From assembly GCA_030594025.1 (NCBI GenBank), contig JAUVFY010000058.1, positions 1-7,293 on the forward strand: DNA of 7,293 bases, written 5' to 3'. Numbering within the stretch: the stretch's first letter is position 1; each line of letters starts with the position of its first letter. Made by a program: the position numbers and the translations under genes. Below, in pieces: positions 1-5,473 of the stretch. This stretch comes from Deltaproteobacteria bacterium. GTDB taxonomy: Bacteria > Desulfobacterota > GWC2-55-46 > JAUVFY01. The notes below the pieces were generated by a model, which worked only from the letters and a program-made list of their open reading frames with translations, was not told the origin of the DNA and made no database searches.

Positions 1-146
1 ACCCCCACGTCCAGGACCCTTTCGCCGGGCCTTATGTCCATGGACTTTATGGCGTACCTTATCCGCGGGTAGAAGAACCTCTTGAAGACGGCGTCGTAGA
101 CGTTCGAATATATGGCGTATATTTTCTTTACAGCTTCGAGTTCCAA
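1..146 (-). CDS. class I SAM-dependent methyltransferase, N-terminal part (cut by window edge)
   Basis: Forty-eight complete codons are visible before the window ends, so the gene is partial at its 3' end. After a short helical start the protein reads KKIYAIYSNVYDAVFKRFF (residues 7-25), then a basic stretch and PGERVLDVG at 40-48. The last is motif I of Rossmann-fold SAM methyltransferases, where the glycine-rich loop contacts SAM. The YxxYSxxYD plus RxxAIxxxxIxPGxxVLDVG layout resembles the small phospholipid N-methyltransferase/UbiE-like families; the substrate is unknown. The chosen start is TTG at 146-144, because GGGGAG (155-160) lies 8 bases upstream and no ATG or GTG occurs in this frame between the acetyltransferase stop and that point. 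It follows the acetyltransferase by 41 bases and is probably the next gene of the same operon. Confidence 0.8.
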   Translation of the reverse strand, partial: MELEAVKKIYAIYSNVYDAVFKRFFYPRIRYAIKSMDIRPGERVLDVG

Positions 147-154
147 ATCGGCGG

Positions 155-160
155 CTCCCC
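155..160 (-). promoter_or_regulatory. Shine-Dalgarno site deciding the TTG start of the methyltransferase
   Basis: On the minus strand this reads GGGGAG, 8 bases before the TTG at 146-144. It supports a TTG start; the frame is open further upstream, but only to a non-start ATT overlapping the preceding stop codon. Confidence 0.6.
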
Positions 161-187
161 GTTGTAGGTTTGCCTGGAGGGTTTTAA

Positions 188-670
188 TTAATCAAGGTCC
201 TTTACGTATATGACCTTGTCGTCTCCGGGCCTGAAGAAACCCCTTATCCGCGCCTCTTCAGTGTAACCGCAACTACGGTAAAAGCTCCTTACCCCTTCGT
301 AGGAGGGCTGGCCCGAGGTCTCGACTACGAGCATCCGTGCCCCCTCATCTTTTACGACCGACTCAATATGGCTGATGAGCCTCTGGCCGATACCCTTTCG
401 CTGGTGGCCGGCCCCTACGAGTATCCAGTATATCTCGTACACCCCGGAGGCCAGGGCGGCCTTGCCGTAACAGACATACCCCAGCGGTATATCGCGCACC
501 CCCGCAGCGGCGATAAAGAGGTACTCGTCCTGCGAGGGGTCGTTAAAGTATATATCAAGGAGTTCCAGGGCACAATCTTTTTCTTCACGCGTCAGGTTTT
601 CCGAACCCTCTATTATCGAGACCAGAGGGGCCCTATCCCTGGTTATCGCCTTCCTCATGCGAATCGGCAC
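188..670 (-). CDS. GNAT-family N-acetyltransferase
   Basis: This is a single-domain protein of 160 residues, the usual size for a stand-alone GNAT enzyme, predicted cytosolic. The acetyl-CoA site is clear: strand 4 VYEIYWILVG (77-86) is followed by QRKGIG (90-95), which matches the Q/RxxGxG/A pyrophosphate loop of motif A, and then the helix QRLISHIE. Motif B is seen as SYEGVRSFYRSCGY (123-136), ending in the common FYxxxGY signature. The family moves an acetyl or other acyl group from CoA to an amine; the acceptor here cannot be read. Start: GTG at 670 with GGAG (678-681) seven bases upstream. An in-frame ATG at 658 has no ribosome site. It overlaps the preceding ATP-grasp gene by 38 bases, so the two are probably translated together. 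A polyamine or amino-ligated product would be a suitable acceptor given the neighbours, but this is inference. Confidence 0.93.
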   Translation of the reverse strand: MPIRMRKAITRDRAPLVSIIEGSENLTREEKDCALELLDIYFNDPSQDEYLFIAAAGVRDIPLGYVCYGKAALASGVYEIYWILVGAGHQRKGIGQRLISHIESVVKDEGARMLVVETSGQPSYEGVRSFYRSCGYTEEARIRGFFRPGDDKVIYVKDLD

Positions 671-1712
671 TATCTTGCTCCGCTGTGCTTATTGGTTCCT
701 GGTACCTCGCCGCCGCAACCCTCACTATCTCGCCGATGAGCTGGTGGTATTCCAGACCGGCGCTCTTCGCAGCCCTTGCAAACCCGGCGTCGGTCGATAT
801 GTCCGGGTTGGGGTTCACCTCGAGGACCCTTACGCCCCCGTCGGGTGAGAGCCTCATATCGACCCTCGCATAGTCACGGCACCCTATAGCGTCATAGGCC
901 TTGAGGGCAACTTCACCGAGTTCCCTGGCTACCGTTTCAGACACGTCGGCCGGACATACGGGTGGAGAATTTATGTACAAGGGACTCACTGTTATCCACT
1001 TGGCTTCGTAACAGCATATCCTGGGCGCCCCCTCCGGAAAGTCCGAAAAATCTATCTCAGAAGGCGGTAGCGCCCTCTTAAGCGTCCCGTTTCCAAGGAC
1101 CGAGATGTTAAACTCCCTGCCCTCTATATACTCCTCCACGATGGCCGGCTGGCAATAGTTAACCACCACATGTTCGACCCGCTTTTCGAGTTCGTCCATG
1201 TTTTTGACCACCGCGTCGGCCTCTATCCCTATGGAGGCGTCTTCCCTCAAAGGCTTTACTATGAAGGGGGGCCGGAGGCCCTCGGGAACTGTAACCGGAA
1301 GGTCCCGGGCGACAAAGTAACCGGGCGTGGGGATGCCGCGGCGTGTAAGCACGTCCTTGGTAAGGGCCTTGTTAAGGGCTATGCCCAGGGCCATGGGGCC
1401 GCTGCCGGTAAACTTGAGCCCGAAGAGCTCGAGCATGGCTGCCACGTTCATCTCGAAAATGCTGTTTTCAAAGGCCCCCTCGCAGAGGTTGAATACGATG
1501 TCGAACGCGTCCTGCCTGAGAGAGCGGACGAAATCATCGAGCCCCCCTTCCTTCAGCGGGGTTACCGATGGGACGAACCCCTCGGCCCTTAAAGACTCGG
1601 CCACCACCTCGACGTTCTCGTCCATGCCCCCGAACTCCAACCGCTCCTCTCCCACCTGGACTACGTCACAGCCGTCATCGTTGAATACGATCCTTACCTT
1701 CTCCGGTATCAT
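633..1712 (-). CDS. ATP-grasp ligase, D-Ala-D-Ala-ligase-like (second of a tandem pair)
   Basis: A 359-residue cytosolic ligase with the ATP-grasp fold. In order: DIVFNLCEG (71-79), FTGS (101-104), LNK (113-115), the ATP-binding strand and loop IVKP with REDASIGI (151-163), QPAIVEEYIEGREF (188-201), PPSEIDF (216-222), the Mg site YARVDMR (281-287, metal ligand D285) and LEVNPNP (297-303, metal ligands E298 and N300). Family members join a carboxylate to an amine through an acyl phosphate. The N-terminus reads VRIVFNDDG and lacks the GGxSxEhxVS substrate-binding motif of true peptidoglycan Ddl, so the substrate is probably not D-Ala pairs. The C-terminus carries an acidic tail of about 20 residues beyond the fold. 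The ATG overlaps the stop of the first ligase (ATGA), with a strong AGGAGG eight bases upstream. It is clearly homologous to the first ligase, with about 20 extra residues near the N-terminus. Substrate unknown. Confidence 0.92.
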   Translation of the reverse strand: MIPEKVRIVFNDDGCDVVQVGEERLEFGGMDENVEVVAESLRAEGFVPSVTPLKEGGLDDFVRSLRQDAFDIVFNLCEGAFENSIFEMNVAAMLELFGLKFTGSGPMALGIALNKALTKDVLTRRGIPTPGYFVARDLPVTVPEGLRPPFIVKPLREDASIGIEADAVVKNMDELEKRVEHVVVNYCQPAIVEEYIEGREFNISVLGNGTLKRALPPSEIDFSDFPEGAPRICCYEAKWITVSPLYINSPPVCPADVSETVARELGEVALKAYDAIGCRDYARVDMRLSPDGGVRVLEVNPNPDISTDAGFARAAKSAGLEYHQLIGEIVRVAAARYQEPISTAEQDSADSHEEGDNQG

Positions 1713-2713
1713 ATGCCGTACCTCCTCCTGGCCACTTCGACCACGGTGTTAACGAGGGTGGTGAAGTCCATCCCGCCCGCCCTTGCCGCCTTGGGAAAAC
1801 ACGAGTTCTGCTTCGGGTCCGGGAGGATGCCCGGCAGGGGGTTTAGCTCCAGCACGTGAGGGGTGCCCCCGGAGTCGAGCCTCATATCCGTCCTGCACCA
1901 GTCCCTTACCCCGAGGGCATGGAAGGCCCTTTTCGCGGTCTCGGTAATCCTGCCTTCGAGCTCCGCGTCCACCTTCGCGGGACAGGTGAATATATCGAGC
2001 GGGGTCTCGGGACGGTCGAGGATCCACTTGGCCTCATAGGAATATATGGGGTTCACGCCTGCGGGAAGGGCGGAATAATTTATCTCCACCGGCGGTAGCA
2101 CCCTCAGCTCTTCGCCGTTACCCAGAAGAGCCACGGTAAACTCCCTTCCTTCCAGATACTCTTCGACGAGGGCCGGCTGGCCGTACTTATCTATTACGGT
2201 AGAGACCTTGCACCTGAGCTCGGCCGGGGACCGGACGATGGAGTCATCCCTTATGCCCTTGCTCGAGCCCTCGTAAAGGGGCTTTACTATGAGCGGGAAG
2301 TTCGCCCCCGGGAGGTCTTCTGAAATGGACTCGATAACGAAAAACTCCGGGTTGGGTATGGAGCAGTATGAGAGTATCTGCTTTGCACGGGCCTTGTTCA
2401 GGCAAAGCGCGAGCGTAAGGGGCGCCGAGCCGGTATAGGGTATCCCGAGCATCTCCATCATGGCGGGCAGGTGCGATTCCCTGCTCTCGCCGAAGAACCC
2501 TTCGGCCATGTTAAAGACGAGCTGGGGTTTCAGTGTCTTCAGTTTTTCGTATGCCCCCGCGTCCGCCTCAACGAGCTCCACCTCCTCGTGCCTCGAAGCA
2601 AGGGCCTCCCTTACGCCCTCGATCGTGTCCATGTCGTCCCATTCGGCGTAAAAGTCCTCGGGCAGCCCCTCTTCTGTATCCTTTTTTATATTATATGCGA
2701 TGGCAAGTCTCAT
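1709..2713 (-). CDS. ATP-grasp ligase, D-Ala-D-Ala-ligase-like (first of a tandem pair)
   Basis: A 334-residue ATP-grasp enzyme, the size range of Ddl proteins (about 300-370). Visible elements in order: LVFNMAEG (65-72), IPYTGS (91-96), LNK (105-107), LIVKPLYEGSSKGI (141-154, ATP-binding lysine and glycine-rich loop), GQPALVEEYLEGREF (178-192), PPVEI (217-221), YEAKWI (226-231), CRTDMR (273-278, metal ligand D276) and LELNPLPG (288-295, metal ligands E289 and N291). The ATP and Mg sites look intact, so it should be an active carboxylate-amine ligase. The usual Ddl N-terminal GGxSxEhxVS is absent (MRLAIAYNIKKD instead), arguing against a housekeeping Ddl. Start: ATG at 2713, no clear Shine-Dalgarno; a 12-codon frame ends six bases before it. 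It follows pdaD by 72 bases and overlaps the next ligase by 4. Substrate unknown. Confidence 0.93.
   Translation of the reverse strand: MRLAIAYNIKKDTEEGLPEDFYAEWDDMDTIEGVREALASRHEEVELVEADAGAYEKLKTLKPQLVFNMAEGFFGESRESHLPAMMEMLGIPYTGSAPLTLALCLNKARAKQILSYCSIPNPEFFVIESISEDLPGANFPLIVKPLYEGSSKGIRDDSIVRSPAELRCKVSTVIDKYGQPALVEEYLEGREFTVALLGNGEELRVLPPVEINYSALPAGVNPIYSYEAKWILDRPETPLDIFTCPAKVDAELEGRITETAKRAFHALGVRDWCRTDMRLDSGGTPHVLELNPLPGILPDPKQNSCFPKAARAGGMDFTTLVNTVVEVARRRYGI
1721..1729 (-). promoter_or_regulatory. strong Shine-Dalgarno site for the second ATP-grasp gene
   Basis: The minus strand reads AGGAGGAGG here, with the last AGGAGG eight bases before the ATG at 1712. It is also the arginine run (AGG AGG) near the C-terminus of the first ligase. 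It is the best ribosome site in the window, so the second ligase may be translated more strongly than the first, which lacks one. Confidence 0.75.
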
Positions 2714-2775
2714 GACAGTTTATGCCGAGATTCGTTTCCAGGGGTCTTCAAGCATCATATGGAACACGCACTCGT

Positions 2776-2785
2776 TAAAGCTTTA
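2776..2785. repeat. AT-rich 10-bp palindrome just after pdaD
   Basis: TAAAGCTTTA is a perfect palindrome lying directly after the pdaD TAG stop. It is too short and lacks a T-run, so it is not a convincing terminator. It shares an AGCT core with AT-rich elements in the two other gaps around the polyamine genes. Confidence 0.4.
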
Positions 2786-3337
2786 CTATATGATGAGCAC
2801 CGCAGCGGCCACGACCGTCGTGAACCTCGCGTCACCCTTTACTATGGCCGACTGCGTTATGTTGGTGGTCCTTACTATCTTGTCGCTTATCCTGTATATC
2901 TCCTTTTTCTCGTCCCAGCCGAGGTTTTCGTCGAGCTCGATGCCCAGGGTCGAGGCGAGCATGGCAGTGGCGAGGTCCTCGGCGTAATCGCCCGCCATCG
3001 TGTCGGTCTGGCCGAAGGCGTGGTGCTCGCTCAGGTAGCCGTAAAGCTTCTTGTCATTGGGTATGGCGCACCCCACGGAGGCGGCCAGAAGCCTTCTGGG
3101 CTCGTTGCTCGATAGCTTGCTCAAAACACTGTAAACTATCTGGCCCGTCGAAAGCTTCTTAAGACCCTGCCCCCTGGTGATTATCTTGCACCCGGGAGGG
3201 AATATGCTCGAGACACTTACGAGGTTGAACTTCTCTATGCCGGCGTCCCTCAGAGCGAGCTCGAAGGAATGGAGCTCCTCTCTGTGGATTCCCACACCCC
3301 TGGTGAAAAAAATCCGTTTCGGTACGTTGGTAGTAAT
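2786..3337 (-). CDS. pdaD: pyruvoyl-dependent arginine decarboxylase (probable ATT start)
   Basis: The enzyme converts L-arginine to agmatine and CO2. It is made as a proenzyme that cleaves itself between two serines, the second becoming the pyruvoyl cofactor. The cleavage motif is present as VSSIFPPGC; counted from the ATT start the pair is Ser43/Ser44. Further family signatures are RIFFTRGVG (8-16), FELALRDAGI (25-34), GYLSEHHAFGQTD (100-112, Glu104 the likely catalytic acid) and the closing TTVVAAAV. The protein has 183 residues, typical of the family. Start choice: the conserved FFTRGVG lies upstream of the first GTG (3295), an in-frame TAA sits at 3358-3356, and no ATG, GTG or TTG occurs between. 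AGGAG at 3346-3350 is eight bases before ATT 3337-3335, so ATT is the best start. The product agmatine is the substrate of the agmatinase encoded just upstream. Confidence 0.95.
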   Translation of the reverse strand: MTTNVPKRIFFTRGVGIHREELHSFELALRDAGIEKFNLVSVSSIFPPGCKIITRGQGLKKLSTGQIVYSVLSKLSSNEPRRLLAASVGCAIPNDKKLYGYLSEHHAFGQTDTMAGDYAEDLATAMLASTLGIELDENLGWDEKKEIYRISDKIVRTTNITQSAIVKGDARFTTVVAAAVLII

Positions 3338-3345
3338 CTTTCTCT

Positions 3346-3350
3346 CTCCT
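3346..3350 (-). promoter_or_regulatory. Shine-Dalgarno site deciding the ATT start of pdaD
   Basis: The minus strand reads AAGGAGAGAGAAAG then ATT. AGGAG ends exactly eight bases before the ATT at 3337, the ideal distance, while the next possible start (GTG 3295) has no properly spaced site. Confidence 0.7.
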
Positions 3351-3363
3351 TTTTTTTACGGTT

Positions 3364-3373
3364 AATAGCTATT
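3364..3373. repeat. AT-rich 10-bp palindrome in the speB-pdaD gap
   Basis: AATAGCTATT is a perfect palindrome inside the 54-base A-rich gap, which on the minus strand also holds two copies of AAAAAGT near the speB stop. It could be an operator half-site pair or a chance AT-rich palindrome; no T-run follows it on the coding strand, so it is not a terminator. Confidence 0.4.
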
Positions 3374-3391
3374 TTACTTTTTTTACTTTTT

Positions 3392-4282
3392 TTATTTTCG
3401 TGCCTCAAAGCCCTCGTTTATATATCCCATGAGCTTATAGGCAAGCCTTGCGGCAAGGAAGTCCGGGGCCACGTTCCCGGGTATGGGGCAGAGCTCGACG
3501 ACGTCGAAGCCCACAACCTTCCGCCTCAAACTAACGCTTCTTAAAAGCCCCAGCACTTCGTACCAGCCCAGCCCGCCCGGCTCGGGCGTGCCCGTAGCCG
3601 GCATTACCGAAGGGTCGAAGACATCCAGGTCGATTGTAATGAAGACCTCCTCCTGGAGCTCGTCTGCAACTTCGTCCATTGCCTGCCCCTTTATAATATC
3701 GGCTGCATAGTAAGTCTTTATCTCCGGCTTTTCATTTTTTAAGAACTCGGCCTCTTCGGCCGAAAGGCTCCTCACGCCCACCTGTACCAGGGGGCAGAGC
3801 TCGCTTATCCTCCGCGCAACACAGGCGTGGTTGAAGGGGCTTTGCTGGTAAGTATCCCTCAGGTCGGCATGGGCATCGAGCTGGAGGACCGATAGTTCCG
3901 GATGTAACTCTTTAAGCGCCCCAACTATACCTATGGTTATACTGTGCTCCCCACCTATAACGACCGGGACCCTGCCCTGTTTAAGAATCCGGGCCGTAGC
4001 CGCCTGGACCCTCTTTACCATCTCCGGGGGCTCGAGTGTGGTGGCCTCTTCGAGAAGCGCCAATGTTTCTATACCCGCCCTCCAGGGCTCACAGTGAAGC
4101 TCCTCGTCATAGAGCTCCATGTGCGTGGAAGCCTCTAAAAGGGCCCGGGGGCCGCCCCTGGCGCCTCTCAAGTAGGTGGCCGTCAGGTCGTATGGGACCG
4201 GCAATACGGAAAAACGCGTCTCCTCTGTCTCGTAGTCTTTTCCTTCGAGCCCGCCGAAGTTCACGACCCCTACCACTCCCAT
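3392..4282 (-). CDS. speB: agmatinase (agmatine ureohydrolase)
   Basis: A ureohydrolase of 296 residues, the usual length for bacterial agmatinase, that splits agmatine into putrescine and urea using two manganese ions. All metal-binding motifs are intact: GGEHS (110-114, His113), DAHAD (136-140, Asp136, His138, Asp140) and IDLDVFDPS (217-225, Asp218, Asp220). NHACV (151-155) and GTPEPGG (231-237) follow the agmatinase rather than the arginase pattern. The first ATG (4282) has its AGAGGA only one base away; GTG at 4276, two codons in, sits seven bases from that site and may be the true start. Either way the gene overlaps the end of speY by 7-13 bases, which points to translational coupling. 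It lies between the enzymes that make its substrate (pdaD) and use its product (speY), which strongly supports agmatinase over arginase or formiminoglutamase. Confidence 0.95.
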   Translation of the reverse strand: MGVVGVVNFGGLEGKDYETEETRFSVLPVPYDLTATYLRGARGGPRALLEASTHMELYDEELHCEPWRAGIETLALLEEATTLEPPEMVKRVQAATARILKQGRVPVVIGGEHSITIGIVGALKELHPELSVLQLDAHADLRDTYQQSPFNHACVARRISELCPLVQVGVRSLSAEEAEFLKNEKPEIKTYYAADIIKGQAMDEVADELQEEVFITIDLDVFDPSVMPATGTPEPGGLGWYEVLGLLRSVSLRRKVVGFDVVELCPIPGNVAPDFLAARLAYKLMGYINEGFEARK

Positions 4283-5358
4283 ATCCTCTTTTTCACCCTG
4301 TAAGAGTTCTTAAGGTCCATACTGGGGCGCTTTCTCTTAAAACCCTTCATCCTCTCGGTAAGGGCCGTAACTATCACCGGGAGCGCTATGGTCGTGTCGC
4401 AGGCAACGCTCACCCGCCTTGACTTCTTAGCTATCTTTCCCCAGGACTGGGCCTCCTCGAAGGTGCACCCGCTGAGGCCCCCCCAGTGGGGTGAGTCGGC
4501 CGTTACCTGCACGGCGTACTTGTGGCCCTGGGCCTTCTTTCCCATCATGTTGGCCGTCACCTCGGCCTGCTGAATGAAGTTCTTGGGCGTGCCCCCTCCC
4601 AGGAAGACGACCCCCGAGGCAGTGGCCCGGGCGGCGAGATGGGCCGTCTCCTTTACGTCCCCGATGACGTCGAAAAGGGGATAGTCCCTGCCGTCGGCAA
4701 GGGCCACGGCGATACCTATGGAAGAATCCCCTATGGCTGGGCAGTACACGTGAACACCCGCATCATGGGCGGCCGTAATGATACCTTCTGTCTTGGCCCT
4801 TTTTTTAAGGTCCTGGCCGAGGAGATAAAAGAACTCCCTCGTGGTATAGGGGCGTCTTTCGAGGCCCATGGAAAATTTATAGATATACTCGTCCGAGGAG
4901 TTGAACTCCTCTTCTATCGCATAGACGTCGTACATGCGGTCTATGCCCGAGTCCTTGAGCTCTTTATCGTCCACCGTGTGGCTCCCCTGCCAGTGGAACC
5001 GTCCAAGGGTTTCGTGCACGTCGTGAAAGAGGTTCGCCCCGGTCGAGACGAGGCAGTCCATGTACCTGTTCTTTATGAGGTGCACGAGGATGTTCCTCAT
5101 GCCCGCAGGGACCATCGCTCCTGCAAGGCCGAAAAACACGGTGCACCTTCTCTTCAGCATCTCCTCCCAGACGTCCACCGCGAGCGAGAGGTTTTTGCCC
5201 TGGAAGGCCGTATCCCCCATCCTCTTTAGAAGCTCCGATACCCCCTCACGGGGCTTTACGGTAACGGGCCTTACGGGCTTCTTTATGTACTTTTTTCTTC
5301 TCTCCAGGTCGAATACGTCGAACCCGACCTTTATACGCTTGGTCCTTTTATTTTTCAT
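4270..5358 (-). CDS. speY: deoxyhypusine synthase-family enzyme, probable homospermidine synthase (SpeY type)
   Basis: A 362-residue member of the deoxyhypusine synthase fold. NAD- and amine-site motifs are seen as STGANL (105-110), PAIGDSSIG (207-215), GGGTPKN (254-260), QVTAD (284-288) and WGGLSG (292-297). The catalytic lysine that forms the enzyme-imine intermediate is retained in SWGKI (305-309, Lys308), followed by CDTTIALP (320-327). Bacteria lack eIF5A, the target of the eukaryotic enzyme; bacterial homologues in cyanobacteria are tied to homospermidine formation from putrescine, which fits the adjacent agmatinase and arginine decarboxylase. Start: ATG 5358 is the first possible one, because an in-frame TAG lies at 5367-5365. 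There is no Shine-Dalgarno, and a promoter at 5367-5395 would begin transcripts at or within two bases of the ATG. Exact substrate preference (putrescine alone, or spermidine as donor) is not visible. Confidence 0.9.
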   Translation of the reverse strand: MKNKRTKRIKVGFDVFDLERRKKYIKKPVRPVTVKPREGVSELLKRMGDTAFQGKNLSLAVDVWEEMLKRRCTVFFGLAGAMVPAGMRNILVHLIKNRYMDCLVSTGANLFHDVHETLGRFHWQGSHTVDDKELKDSGIDRMYDVYAIEEEFNSSDEYIYKFSMGLERRPYTTREFFYLLGQDLKKRAKTEGIITAAHDAGVHVYCPAIGDSSIGIAVALADGRDYPLFDVIGDVKETAHLAARATASGVVFLGGGTPKNFIQQAEVTANMMGKKAQGHKYAVQVTADSPHWGGLSGCTFEEAQSWGKIAKKSRRVSVACDTTIALPVIVTALTERMKGFKRKRPSMDLKNSYRVKKRIWEW

Positions 5359-5366
5359 GGCAGTCT

Positions 5367-5395
5367 AATGTATTTTTTTTTGTCTTCCCTGTCAA
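5367..5395 (-). promoter_or_regulatory. sigma70-type promoter of the speY operon, predicted leaderless
   Basis: The minus strand shows a perfect -35 TTGACA (5395-5390), a 17-base spacer containing a nine-A run, and TACATT as -10 (5372-5367, four of six consensus bases including the key first T, second A and last T). Counting from the -10, transcription should begin near 5358-5360, that is at or just before the A of the speY ATG. The missing ribosome site in front of speY agrees with a leaderless message. Confidence 0.75.
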
Positions 5396-5425
5396 GGAAT
5401 TTAACCCCCGGCACACAGAAGATTT

Positions 5426-5455
5426 TTATTTTCTTATCTTAATAAGCTAAAATAA
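5426..5455. repeat. AT-rich inverted repeat between recJ and speY
   Basis: The two arms pair as TTATTTT with AAAATAA and CTTAT with ATAAG around a four-base loop, with one two-base bulge, about 12 pairs in all. It has almost no GC pairs and no clean T-run follows on the minus strand, so it is a weak candidate for a recJ terminator; it may equally be an operator or a chance fold in AT-rich DNA. Confidence 0.4.
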
Positions 5456-5460
5456 GCTAA
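5441..5460. repeat. exact 10-bp tandem repeat upstream of the speY promoter
   Basis: AATAAGCTAA occurs twice in immediate succession, overlapping one arm of the inverted repeat. It lies 46-65 bases upstream of the -35 box, on the helical face spacing (10 bp) expected of an activator or repressor site, although slippage in AT-rich sequence is also possible. Confidence 0.6.
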
Positions 5461-5473
5461 AAAAAGTTAAAAT

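Noticed and set aside
2754..2759. TATGAT as a -10 box for an internal promoter before the first ligase
   Set aside because: The hexamer is a good match, but no acceptable -35 lies 16-18 bases upstream, so I do not call a promoter.
2471..3115. Plus-strand open frame of 214 codons
   Set aside because: It spans the antisense of pdaD and of the first ligase plus their gap, and carries no domain-like pattern.
3293..3295. GTG at 3295 as the pdaD start
   Set aside because: It would cut off the conserved RIFFTRGV block, and the only purine-rich sequence before it (AGGGG) is one base away, too close to act as a ribosome site.
3359..3391. A-rich stretch with a palindrome after speB as an intrinsic terminator
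   Set aside because: On the coding strand the runs are A, not T, and the palindrome has only two GC pairs; the pathway logic also favours read-through into pdaD.
4522..5229. Plus-strand open frame of 235 codons
   Set aside because: It lies wholly antisense to speY, whose family motifs are unmistakable. The translation shows no recognisable domain, and GC-rich codon bias makes long antisense frames common.
4270..5358. Archaeal/eukaryotic-type hypusination role for the DHS-family protein
   Set aside because: The surrounding genes are bacterial (recJ), bacteria have no eIF5A, and the adjoining putrescine-forming genes fit homospermidine synthesis better.
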